DNA of 64,000 nt. It comes from Clostridia bacterium. Its GTDB lineage: Bacteria; Bacillota; Clostridia; TANB77; CAG-508. Below the pieces are notes generated by a model. The model was not told the DNA's origin, made no database searches, and saw nothing but the letters and a program-made list of their open reading frames with translations. Made by a program: the position numbers and the translations under genes. The stretch lies in assembly GCA_017517685.1 (NCBI GenBank), contig JAFWYK010000004.1, positions 1 through 64,000 on the forward strand. The letters are read 5' to 3'. Of this stretch, positions 35,664-46,600 are shown piece after piece; within the stretch, counting starts at the first letter, position 1; every line of letters begins with the position of its first letter.

Positions 35664-38600
35664 CTATTTGATACGTCTTTTCTTAATAATTGTTCTTGTA
35701 ACAATTGTGATACCGAATACTACAGCAACTACGGCTGCTACGATAACTGTGATTCCTACACCTTTGGCAGCTGTATCAACCACATTTACTATCTTTCTTC
35801 TACTTAGCATTAAACCTGTTGGAGGTGTTAATGTAATAGTTTCTGTTGCAGCTGTATCTGGTTCTAAGGCCGCTGTATCAAACTCTATACTACCTTTACT
35901 TGGATTTGATGGAGTTGTAGCATGGATGTTAGCATTACCAATTGTAGTTTCAAAGTTTGTTCTTCTACCTGTTAGAGTAGTAAACTGAATGATCTCTGCA
36001 ATATTTTCATATTGTAAATTATCAGTATCAGTTTCTGCAGCTATAACCTTAGATGTTGGTAAGTAAATATATCCTGTAGATTGAGTCTTATCTGGTGTCT
36101 TATCAGCCTTTTCAGGTAATAAGAATCTAGATAAAGCTTTATTATTTACTATACCGTTTCCTAATGTCTCTGCATTATCTGGTATTCTTCCTTCAATATT
36201 ATCATATAAACTATCGTCTACTGATACTACTAAAGCTTTATATTCTTGTCCTTCAACGTTTGTTAAAGTACCTACTGGTGTTAAGTTTACTCCACCTTTT
36301 CTTAAAGCATATACATATGGTTTAAGTTCAGTTGGATTTGTAACTGTCCAGAATTTGTTTTCTAATAGATTATTATTTGTCTCTTGTTTGAACTCTAAGT
36401 TTGTATCAACATAATCTAGTATTTTATCAAATTTTAGACTTGACACCACGTCTCTATTATAGTTCTTAGCTGTGTAATATCCATATCCCACAAATCTACC
36501 AAAGTAGCCATTATCTCCATCTGTTGTCAATACTTTTGGTTCTTTTCTATATAAATATTGTTCAATTATAACATTATTTTGTTTCTCTAATAAGTCTTTT
36601 TCTTCTTTTTCATCTGTTGTTAACAATTCAATATTATTTAAAACTTGTAGTCTATCTAACACATATTTATAAGAATCTATATTAAAGTTACCATTATAAT
36701 TATCAAACAAATCATCATTATTGATATTTGAATCTAATCCATATAGTTCTTTTAATATTATATTTTCTGCTGTACCAGATGCTGTATAAGTCGTATCTAA
36801 TATTTCTTCACCATATTTATCAATTATATCTTGTGTTTGTTTGTTTTCTTTATATCTTATAACGTCTAACGTATCTCTAATCAAATCAATCTCACTATTA
36901 TTTTGAGCATAGAATTTATAAGTAATTTCTACTGTAGCACCTTGTAAGATTTCATCATCAACTTGAATATATACAAATCCTTGTGTATGTTCTTCATTTT
37001 TAATGTCTTTAATTAATGCTTGAGCAAAGTTTGTATAGTCGTTTGTAATGAATTGAACTACATCTAAGCCTCTAGATTTTTCTTTATCAATACTATGAAC
37101 TGTTTTTCCTTCTGCATCTTTATTTGTATTGAAGAATAAATCAACTAATACTGTTCCATCCTCTGCTGTAAGCTTCATTTGATTAATTTCTTTTGTTAAA
37201 CTAATTTGAGATTCAGGTCTATATTCAATACCAAAGTCTAAGTTATAAATTGTAAATGCTCTTCTTGCTATATCATTATACTTAATTACTTCTAAAACAT
37301 TATAGAAAATATCATTTTCTACTGTTGTATATCTTTTAACTTGAACATCATTTAGTTTAGAATTATTATGAATTCTTTCAAATCCTTTAGCAAGTTCTGC
37401 CTCTGTTGCATAACGATAATATGGCTGCTCTGCTAATAATTTTTCTGGTTTAACTGTAAACTCAACAGTCTCTGCTTGCATATATGTATTATCTGTAAGT
37501 GCTTTTAAATCTTCTTCTGTATTTCTTATATTAGCATTTTTATCATATCTATTTTTAATTTCTGTTCTTGTATTATTAATTAAACCTTTTAATATCTCAG
37601 CCTTTTCGTTTGTCATAATTTCAGAGTATTTATTAACAGATAATCTTCTCATTTCATCGTCTCTTGCATCAGATGTTTTCTCTGCGTTAAATCTCTTAAT
37701 TACTTCGTCAACATCATATTCTCCATTTTCCAATCCTAAAGTATACTTAGTTGATTTATAATCTTGACCGTTGAAAACTTGCATATCTTTTGAAGCTTGT
37801 GCAACATCTGTTACGCCATCTTCTAATTCACTAACGGTATCACCATATGTAAATCTTACTATATATTTACCAGGTGTCATACCTTCAAGTACGTAAATAC
37901 CATCTTTATCAGTTCTTTCGTGTTGTTTTTGGTACCATGTTACGTCTCTTAAGACTTGTTCATAATAACAATTTGGAGCTGTTTGAACAATCTCAACAAA
38001 TTCTGCTTTAACATTTCTTACTGGTAAATCTGATTTTTCTAATTTTTGAGAATCATTTAATTGATTTTCATAGCTTAATTCAATGTTAACATTAGTTTGG
38101 CCTGCATTAGTTTTTACCTCATTGTAGTCTCTTATACCATCACCATGATATACATCTCCACTATCTGTTGTTAATGTTTCTGTTCTAGAATCATCCCAAA
38201 CTCTACCAGTAATCATTCTAGTTAAGTCTCTATTTTCATCAATAGTTACAATAATACCTTTACCGTATTTATCATCAACTTTCTTTGTATCATTTTTAGT
38301 ATTGTTTGCAACTATCTCAATACCTGTTTTATAAACAGTATCTTCATATAATTCACGATCATCAGCACTTCCTATTTCCTTGCTTCTTTCACCATTTTTA
38401 ACACCAATGTTACCAGCGTTAGAATCAACGTCAACTATAGAAGCTGGTTTTGTTGCTGCTTTATCATACCAAATTGAATAAGCATTAATTTGTGCAATAT
38501 TTTCTGTACCTCTAGCTATATTAGCTGGTTTGTTTATTCTATCAGCAATTTTTAAAGCTCTCTCTAATTTAGCTGTTGTTGTTGTGCTTGATGCTCCTTG

Positions 38601-41600
38601 AATAGCATATTTATATTTATTACCATTAATTGTTATTTCTTCATTAGAGTTACTTGTTCTTGTTTCTGAATAAGAAGATGATACCGTTACGTCTTGAGCT
38701 TCTTTATCAACAGTATATTTTACGTAAATATCAAACTCTTCTCCTTCAGCAAGTACAAAGTCTTCCATTCCTCTAATATACATAGTTTTGTATCCATCAT
38801 TTGTAAAGTCATTAACTTTATTTGAGAAAACACCGTTGCTTCCTCTTGATGATGTATTACCAACTTCTAAACTAACTTTTGTATATTTACCATTTGGGTC
38901 TTCAATATAGAATGGTTTTCCACCTTTTGCTACTTCTTCTTCATTATCAATACTATATCTTGTTCCGTTGCCACCCTCTTTAAAGTACCATGCCTCTGAA
39001 ACTTTTACAGTTTTATTTTTTAAGAATCCATTATCATCTTTTGTTTTAACTGTCACTGTAGCATCATCTGAATATGTCATGAAGTTTTCATCATATAAAT
39101 CTAAGATTTCATGAATTTTAGCATATAGTTTTGTATCAGTAGAACTTGTCATAGTATATTCATCATGTACTGGGATATTATTTAAAGTTAATCTGTAAGT
39201 TACCTCTACGTTCAACTCACTTTCAATACCTTTATAATCTCTAACAGCTTGTGATGCATATTGATCTGTTCTCTTCTTGTAATCTGATTCATATAATTGA
39301 ATACCATATGGTTTATTGATTATATAATTATCATCACCAGCTTCACCATTTAAAATATCCAATCTATTAAGAGCGTATTCTGTTTCCTCACCATCAATTG
39401 TTGTTTTTACACTATACACATCTTTAAATAAAGAAATATCTACATCCTCTCTTAACTCTAATCCTAAATTAATATGTTTTAAATATTCTGTTTCTGGTGC
39501 AGTGTTTATACCAGGATTAAATGGATATAACCATAACGGATTAACTTCTGTGTAGTTTGGTTTTACCACGAAGCTTTTTGCTGTCATTTTTCTTTCATCA
39601 TTTTCATATAATGTAGAAATATGTCCATTTTTATTGAATGATAAGTCTCCACCTTTTTGTTTTGTTTTATTCATACCATAAGCAATATCATATGATATAT
39701 ATTCATATAAATTATTAAATGCTTCTCTATCTGATTTTCTTTCTGCAGCATTTGAATCTAATTCATAATTAGCTACATAAGTTCCTTGTCCTCTTAAATT
39801 ATCTGTTCCAGCATAGAACTCTGTACTCTTATAAACTATACCGTCATATTCATATTCAATAAAGTATTCGTAATAATCACTACCACTAGTATAGTTACCA
39901 TTTGCATCTTTACCACTTGCCTTATCAATACGTTGATATAATATATTCTTATCATAGTCAACTTCGTGATTAAATGGTTGGAAATAATCTAAATTTTGAT
40001 TTCTACCAAATGTAAAGAATCCTTTAGCATCTGTTTTTGTAGTTCTAATTTTTGTTCCGGTATTAGGAGCTGTTACTCTATAAAGATTAACAATAATTCC
40101 TTCTTTCATACCTTCATTATCTACTCCGTAAAAATCTCGTTGATCTACACTAGGGTTTTCTTTCATAAGACCATCTCTATTAAAATCAACCCATACTTCA
40201 CCAGCAATAATTAAATCTTTCATTCTTATGTATTCTTTAGAAATAAAGTTTTGTGAAATATTTCTATCAGTTACATCTCTGTCGTTTCCTGTACCATTAT
40301 TAACGTTTGTAATCATTTTAACTTCTGCTGAGTTTTCCATTGATGGTAAATACATGTTACTTTGATCCACTATAGCTTCAACAAGAATAATAATATATTC
40401 TTGTGATTCTAATATTGTATTATTATCAATAGTAAATTCATATACAATTAAATCACCTTCAGTTCCAACTTGTGAACGACCAACTCCTAAAGAGTTTTGT
40501 TTTACTCCATTACCTGCATTATAAACTGTAGCTGTTACACTTTGTATTGATAATCCTTTATGCATTTTATCTAATATTTTAGTAGGTCTAACTTGTGTTG
40601 CATATTTATTACCAGTTGGACTTGCAGCATTTACTGCTGTTGATTCATTAGTTACTTTAATTGCATATGTAACAGTTTCATATTTTTCAACATTAACTGG
40701 ATGATCTTTCTTTTCTTGCTCTTTTGTGTTATTAACTATTACTCTCTTATCAACTAATGTACTACCACCTGCAGTATCTGTATAATTTTCTTTTGTTTTA
40801 GAAGTATTTTCTCTAGATACTTTTAGAGTATCATCAGCATTTACTATAGATGGTTCTTTTGTATACTCACCATCATTATTTAATTCTTGTTTTAATTGAT
40901 CATATTTATGTAAATATTTATCAATTGATATATTATAGTTGTTTAATATATAGAAATCACTTGCTTCAATTTTTGGTTCTGTTGTAGTACCATTACAAGC
41001 AACTTCCACGTGGTTAACAACCGGTCCATCATCTTCTGATGTTCTTAGATAATCTATATCTGGTAAAGCACTCTTATCTTCACCATTTCTAGTTATAATT
41101 CTAGCTTTGTTTTCATATTTACCAATCTTATCTTCGATTTGAAGAACAATTTGTATTTCTGCTTCAGAATTTGCTCCTATAGTAATTTTTTTATCTTTTA
41201 ATAAATCTACACTTGTAATTGTTGTTCCTTGTAATGTTGCTTTAATAAATTTATAATTACCATTTGGTAAAACATCATCTGCTTTAACAAATACACCAAA
41301 AGCTGATGAATTTTTTAATAATATTTTAAATGTTACTTGATCACCAAATTCAACATATACTGGATTTGCTGACTTTGTTGTTTCATCTAAATCTTTTCTA
41401 GCATCAGACGCAGCCATAGATGTATCTGTTCCTAAACTTACAATATGATTTACATTATAAATATATTTATTTATTTCAACCTTTGCAACTAAAGGAATAT
41501 TATCTAAATAAAATTCATATTCATGTTTATAAGTTTTTGCTTCCTTAACATACATTAAGTATTGTGATTGTACGTCTTTAATAATATCTATTGACTTCCA

Positions 41601-43589
41601 ATCCATATCTATACACAAACCATGGTTATGTTTACATCTAACACCAATACCTTCTGGTCCTGAACACCAATCTTCATGAGCAGCTCCCCAGCTTTTTCCT
41701 GTTCCCTCATGTTTACCGTTTTCATGTCCATGTGAACAATAAGGTCTAGGCTCTTTTCCACAATAATTAGTATTATAACAACCTGGATTGCTTGCACTAA
41801 TCCAAGGATCATGAGATGTACAACATGTACTCTTGTGTGAGTGTTGTGATTTTCCACACACTAATGTTGATGTTGTTTTACCACAATAATTTGATGTTGT
41901 ATTTTTACCACATGTATATGATGTTGAATTTCCTGTTTTACAACTTGCTGTATGTTTGTGCTTACAACTTGAATCATGTTTATGATAACAGCTATCTTTA
42001 TGGTGAGCATCTGTACATATACTGTGTTTTGCACTTCCTTGATATCCTGTACATGTATGACAAGTACTTGAAGAACCACCATGTGTACAACTATGAACTG
42101 AATGCTCATAATTTTTACCTCTATCACAATATCCTTCTTCTAGACACCAGTATGAGTGTTCTCTTAAATTTGAGTATCCAAAAGTAATATCGCCTTCATA
42201 ATAATGGCTTGTTTTGCCATACTCTCCGCCGCCGTATACTGATAATCCAGTGTGTTTACAGCTTCCGCATGTATATGTACATTTATTTTCATTACCAATT
42301 GTAATACCTTGGCTTTCCCATAATACTTTATCATATTTACCTGATAAGTCTCCACCTTTACCTTCTGTTGTATGCCAAATATATTTTGCTGTAATTCTCT
42401 TAATACTTGTTGCACCTGTACAACTTGTAATTGGAATATTTAAATAGAATTTACTATTTGGTGAAGGATAGATATAGCCATGTTTAGATGGCGAATCTGA
42501 ATATCCATAATCAAATGTAAGTTGTGCGTTATCTGTATAAGAATATTCAAAATCACTAGCATCATCCAATGTTATAACAGTACCATTATCTAATTCCACT
42601 TTCATTTCTGTAATACCGCAAATTAATTCACCAGAATAATTCTTTGCATGTGTACTCCATCTATATGTATATCCATTCATTTCAATAGGACCAACTCTAT
42701 AGTTAGAACCACTTATTACTGTTCCTGTGTTTTTGGCTATTGTATTATCAGATGTTTTCTTCATTTCAGGTTTTACTAAATTTTCTAATGATTCATTAAC
42801 CGCTCTTGCAGCATTATATAAATCATTTGCTGCTTTACCATTTTTATATGCCCAAGTCGCTTTTTGCGCTGGATCATTTCTATATGGTGAATTACCATTT
42901 GAATATGAGAAAATATAACCCTCTATTGTGTCAAAATCTCTAGCATTAGCCTTATATTTTAATCTTACAAAAGTATATTGATACATATGTGGAGATAAGA
43001 AGTTAAGATCTTTTTCTTGTACATCCTCACCTGTTGTTTCAATTTCATTTAACTCTAAATCTTTCCATAATATTTCTAATACTTTTGGACAATCTGATAA
43101 GTTTTTAAAGTAGTTAATTTTATCAGTTTTTACAACACCTGTTGTTGTAACGTTATTTGTATCAGAATCTGTACTTGGGTGGAACATTTGCAGATATTTA
43201 TCGTAAATATCTGGAAATGGTGTTCCACTTTGTTGACAGAATATTGATGGATTTCTTAATAATGAATAATACCAACCCCATGTTGTATTATATGCATCAT
43301 TAGTCATAGACAAAAACGCATTAATGTCTTTGATACCTGTATGACCAGCTGCAGCATCATAATTTATTCCACCGCTTGTTCTTGACAATCCATATCCTCT
43401 ATGTTCTCTTATTTCTTCTTTCGTTTCACTACCTGTAGCAGGATCAATCCAACCTACTGTATTAAGATCTAATCCAGCATTATCGGCTGCATCAACCACA
43501 CTAGGAAGATATATATAACTAAGAACAGATAAAATTATTAATAGAGGAATTGTTAAAATTAATCTAATTTTTAATTTACTATTTTTCAT
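35664..43589 (-). CDS. Giant surface protein B1 with Cys/His-rich module
   Basis: A 2641-residue protein. A signal peptide (about 12-34) is followed by an N-terminal region containing SIFCQQSGTPFP, matching CCQRGT in B2. A Cys/His-rich module lies at about 436-659, then DUF11-like domains (about 700-1100) and SdrD-like modules (EVWVDFNRDG near 1128, GRVWDDSR near 1791). The long C-terminal half is clearly paralogous to B2 (YRPESQISLTKEINQMKL, YIQVDDEILQGATVEITY, LQYENIAEIIQF). It ends LTPPTGLM, a membrane helix and KKRRIK. A GGGGGG-type site precedes the ATG, 12 bp after the A1 stop, so A1-B1 are one unit. Domain naming is by eye; the surface location follows from the signal peptide and anchor. 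Confidence 0.8.
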   Translation of the reverse strand: MKNSKLKIRLILTIPLLIILSVLSYIYLPSVVDAADNAGLDLNTVGWIDPATGSETKEEIREHRGYGLSRTSGGINYDAAAGHTGIKDINAFLSMTNDAYNTTWGWYYSLLRNPSIFCQQSGTPFPDIYDKYLQMFHPSTDSDTNNVTTTGVVKTDKINYFKNLSDCPKVLEILWKDLELNEIETTGEDVQEKDLNFLSPHMYQYTFVRLKYKANARDFDTIEGYIFSYSNGNSPYRNDPAQKATWAYKNGKAANDLYNAARAVNESLENLVKPEMKKTSDNTIAKNTGTVISGSNYRVGPIEMNGYTYRWSTHAKNYSGELICGITEMKVELDNGTVITLDDASDFEYSYTDNAQLTFDYGYSDSPSKHGYIYPSPNSKFYLNIPITSCTGATSIKRITAKYIWHTTEGKGGDLSGKYDKVLWESQGITIGNENKCTYTCGSCKHTGLSVYGGGEYGKTSHYYEGDITFGYSNLREHSYWCLEEGYCDRGKNYEHSVHSCTHGGSSSTCHTCTGYQGSAKHSICTDAHHKDSCYHKHDSSCKHKHTASCKTGNSTSYTCGKNTTSNYCGKTTSTLVCGKSQHSHKSTCCTSHDPWISASNPGCYNTNYCGKEPRPYCSHGHENGKHEGTGKSWGAAHEDWCSGPEGIGVRCKHNHGLCIDMDWKSIDIIKDVQSQYLMYVKEAKTYKHEYEFYLDNIPLVAKVEINKYIYNVNHIVSLGTDTSMAASDARKDLDETTKSANPVYVEFGDQVTFKILLKNSSAFGVFVKADDVLPNGNYKFIKATLQGTTITSVDLLKDKKITIGANSEAEIQIVLQIEDKIGKYENKARIITRNGEDKSALPDIDYLRTSEDDGPVVNHVEVACNGTTTEPKIEASDFYILNNYNISIDKYLHKYDQLKQELNNDGEYTKEPSIVNADDTLKVSRENTSKTKENYTDTAGGSTLVDKRVIVNNTKEQEKKDHPVNVEKYETVTYAIKVTNESTAVNAASPTGNKYATQVRPTKILDKMHKGLSIQSVTATVYNAGNGVKQNSLGVGRSQVGTEGDLIVYEFTIDNNTILESQEYIIILVEAIVDQSNMYLPSMENSAEVKMITNVNNGTGNDRDVTDRNISQNFISKEYIRMKDLIIAGEVWVDFNRDGLMKENPSVDQRDFYGVDNEGMKEGIIVNLYRVTAPNTGTKIRTTKTDAKGFFTFGRNQNLDYFQPFNHEVDYDKNILYQRIDKASGKDANGNYTSGSDYYEYFIEYEYDGIVYKSTEFYAGTDNLRGQGTYVANYELDSNAAERKSDREAFNNLYEYISYDIAYGMNKTKQKGGDLSFNKNGHISTLYENDERKMTAKSFVVKPNYTEVNPLWLYPFNPGINTAPETEYLKHINLGLELREDVDISLFKDVYSVKTTIDGEETEYALNRLDILNGEAGDDNYIINKPYGIQLYESDYKKRTDQYASQAVRDYKGIESELNVEVTYRLTLNNIPVHDEYTMTSSTDTKLYAKIHEILDLYDENFMTYSDDATVTVKTKDDNGFLKNKTVKVSEAWYFKEGGNGTRYSIDNEEEVAKGGKPFYIEDPNGKYTKVSLEVGNTSSRGSNGVFSNKVNDFTNDGYKTMYIRGMEDFVLAEGEEFDIYVKYTVDKEAQDVTVSSSYSETRTSNSNEEITINGNKYKYAIQGASSTTTTAKLERALKIADRINKPANIARGTENIAQINAYSIWYDKAATKPASIVDVDSNAGNIGVKNGERSKEIGSADDRELYEDTVYKTGIEIVANNTKNDTKKVDDKYGKGIIVTIDENRDLTRMITGRVWDDSRTETLTTDSGDVYHGDGIRDYNEVKTNAGQTNVNIELSYENQLNDSQKLEKSDLPVRNVKAEFVEIVQTAPNCYYEQVLRDVTWYQKQHERTDKDGIYVLEGMTPGKYIVRFTYGDTVSELEDGVTDVAQASKDMQVFNGQDYKSTKYTLGLENGEYDVDEVIKRFNAEKTSDARDDEMRRLSVNKYSEIMTNEKAEILKGLINNTRTEIKNRYDKNANIRNTEEDLKALTDNTYMQAETVEFTVKPEKLLAEQPYYRYATEAELAKGFERIHNNSKLNDVQVKRYTTVENDIFYNVLEVIKYNDIARRAFTIYNLDFGIEYRPESQISLTKEINQMKLTAEDGTVLVDLFFNTNKDAEGKTVHSIDKEKSRGLDVVQFITNDYTNFAQALIKDIKNEEHTQGFVYIQVDDEILQGATVEITYKFYAQNNSEIDLIRDTLDVIRYKENKQTQDIIDKYGEEILDTTYTASGTAENIILKELYGLDSNINNDDLFDNYNGNFNIDSYKYVLDRLQVLNNIELLTTDEKEEKDLLEKQNNVIIEQYLYRKEPKVLTTDGDNGYFGRFVGYGYYTAKNYNRDVVSSLKFDKILDYVDTNLEFKQETNNNLLENKFWTVTNPTELKPYVYALRKGGVNLTPVGTLTNVEGQEYKALVVSVDDSLYDNIEGRIPDNAETLGNGIVNNKALSRFLLPEKADKTPDKTQSTGYIYLPTSKVIAAETDTDNLQYENIAEIIQFTTLTGRRTNFETTIGNANIHATTPSNPSKGSIEFDTAALEPDTAATETITLTPPTGLMLSRRKIVNVVDTAAKGVGITVIVAAVVAVVFGITIVTRTIIKKRRIK
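41613..42281 (-). other. Cys/His-rich protein module inside B1
   Basis: About 223 residues contain by hand count about 23 Cys and 23 His, whereas the rest of the protein has very few Cys. The motifs repeat: CGSCKH, CHTCTG, CYHKHDSSCKHKHTASC, YTCGK, NYCGK, LVCGKSQHSHKSTCC, YCSHGHENGKH, RCKHNHGLC. The CGK..H.H...C pattern resembles a motif I recall in other large surface proteins of gut Firmicutes. Metal binding or disulfide cross-linking is possible but unproven. Confidence 0.75.
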
Positions 43590-43601
43590 ATATATCCCCC
43601 C

Positions 43602-46600
43602 TTATTTATAAATTTTCTTTCCAGTTATTAACGCTTTGATGTTTGTAAAATTAAATAGAACTGCAAAACCTGCAATACAAGCTACCAATAATACAATCTG
43701 TACTGTTCTACCTGTACTAACTGTAATTAATAATTCTTGAGTTGCAACATTGTTTTCTGTACGATTATCTGTTAAATTTTTATCAGATATTGCATCTAAC
43801 TTTACTTTATTAACTATTGTTCCTGTATTATCTTCTGTCATCACTTTATTTAACACTAATTTTATTTCTTTAGTATCACCTGGTTCAAGAACAATATCTT
43901 TTAATGTATTATTACATAAAACTTCGTCAGAATCTAAATACCAACCATTATTTTGTTTTTCATCAAACTCCAATGTTTTTGGTAAGTAATCTTTTATTGT
44001 TTCTATTTTTCCATCTACATTACCTATATTAGTTATTTTAATTGTATATTCTAACGAAATTAATGAATTTTTTAATTCTTTAGATCTAATTTCTAATTTT
44101 CCTAAAGCTGTATTTTCATATTCTGTTATTTTTTCTTTATCACCTGATTTTACTATTGATTTAGTAATATATTTTTCAATTGCAAAATCAAATTCATCTT
44201 TAATTTGTAAACCTAAATCAATTTGTTGATCAGTTGTAAACACAATTTCATTTGTAACAGCAACTCCATCTTCTGATTCTATGACATCTGAATTTCTATC
44301 TTCAGGAACACCAGATTTTCTATATGTTGTTGCTACATATAATTCTTTATCATAATTAAATACTACAACGTATTTACCTTCTGTAACATCATTAAATCTA
44401 TATTTACCTTGAGAATCAGTTACACACGTTTTAATTTCACTATTTCCATCATAAATTGAAACTTTAACGCTTCTAATTGGATCTTCAGAATCATCTTTTA
44501 TTCCATCTTTATTTTCATCTTTCCATACTTTTCCTGTTATATTAACTTTATTATCAACAGGTTTTACTGTATTATTTGATGAATTATCATTTGATTGATT
44601 ATTATCTGAGTTATTTTCATTTGTTGTATCATTAGATTCATCATTTTCATCTTTTACATTGTTTGACTCTTGATTTGAAAAACTGTCATTTTCTCCTGGT
44701 CTATTATTATTTGAGTTATTACTATTATCTATATCTGGTTTTTCTTCTGTCTTTTCTTCATCATTATTTGAGTCATTTCTATCTATTATTGGCTTTTCTT
44801 CATCTTCCGGTGTTTCCACATCATCAGTTGGTTTAAATAATTCCTCATCAAGTTGTTCTTGTTTTTCTTCTTCAGTTAATTCTCTATCCGGATCATCTAC
44901 AAGCCACATTTTAAGATCTTCTAATTCAAAATCTCCAATATACTTTTCATTAAGTTTTGATTGTATATAAAGCTCTCTACTTAGTTCTTCTTTATCTAAA
45001 GGTTCTGATTTTAAAAGAATTATAAAAGATATAGTTTCATTAGAATCAATTGCACTTAAGTAACCCTTAACCATATTTCCATCAGTTTTTGTTGTTATAG
45101 GTTTTTTACCTTCTGATGTTGTGTGTATTACTGATAAACATTCTGGTATTTTTGTTTCAATATTAATTGCACTTGATTTATATGCACCTTTATTTTTTAT
45201 ATTAATTATATATTCAAAATCTTTACATTCTTCAACAGAATTTGTAGTAGTATTTAGTTCATGAGTTATTTCTAATTCTGGTCCTACCAATTTAACTTCT
45301 ATTGCATCACTTTTTTCTTCAATATCGTTATCAGCAGTAACTGTAAAGTTTGCCTTTGATAATACCAACCCAATATTTTTCATATTTGAAATATCACAAT
45401 CTGCATAAAATCTTGCACTATCCAGATACTCTAAATCTCCAATTGTAAAATCAATTTCATTAGTTTCTTCATTATATTCATATTCATATGGGTTTTCTAC
45501 TAATTCATTAATACCTCTAAACTTCAATTCTTTTGGTATTACAGCGTTGATATCAACACCTGTTATTTTTTCTCCACTAATATTTTGTATTTTTACAATA
45601 TATGAGAAGAAATCTCCTGAAACAAAATCTCCAACAAGTCCTTCTGTTTTATATGGTGTTATTTCAATATCAAAAAATCTTCTTTCTATTTTGTTTTTCA
45701 CTATATTAGTAACATATTCTTTTGCTGATCCTTCTACAGTCACTTTTGCTTTATTCTCTAAAACAAATTCATTTGGTAATTTATCAATATAATGAACATC
45801 ATTGTTTTCATCTATTGTATAATATAAATCTTTCTCATAATCATATCTTGCATTTGGAACCATTATTGAATATTCTTTTACAGTTTTTGGCAATTTGTCT
45901 GTCTTCATTGGAATTTTAATCTCAACTTTTTCACCAGCTTCTAAACTAGAAATCGTAGAAACAAAGTTTTGTAAATTATGTTTTACTACATATCCATTAT
46001 TACCATCATTTTTATTTTCTTGTTTTTCACAGAAAAATGCAAATGTCGGTCTATCAACGACTATTTTTACATCTTTTAAATCTACACTACCTGTATTTTT
46101 TACATCTACATAGTAATTCAAATATCTTGATTCACCTATTGCTTTATTTCCAACGTCGACTCTCATTGTAGCTTCATATTTAGCTCCAACTTCTGTAGCG
46201 ATTCCTACAGAATCAGCTAATGTTTTTTCGGCTAAAATAATTGTATCTTCTTTTCTATTGTAAATGGCAGCAAAACTTCCTAACATTTTAACTTCATATC
46301 CTAGATTTGAAGGTATTTCAAAATCATATGAATATTTTAAAATTGCTCCAGGAGCTACTGTTCCTTCTACAACAATCATAAATGATTTTGTAAAATCTCC
46401 TATAAAGTTTTCTGTCCACTCATTACCTTTTTTATTTAAATCTGTATCAGCATTCTCATTTCCAGAGTAATAAATTTTTGATCTATTTGTATTTTCTTCA
46501 GAAGCTATAATTTTTCCTTTAACCAAAGCATCTACATTTGTTCCAAGGTCCTCCCTAGTAACAACATCTTTATTGCCTTTAAAAGGAACTCTTCCTAATA

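Noticed and set aside
41609..42415. Several 80-120 residue ORFs in other frames over the Cys/His-rich region
   Set aside because: The unusual codon content of the Cys/His module keeps other frames open. They lack starts with ribosome binding sites and sensible protein composition.
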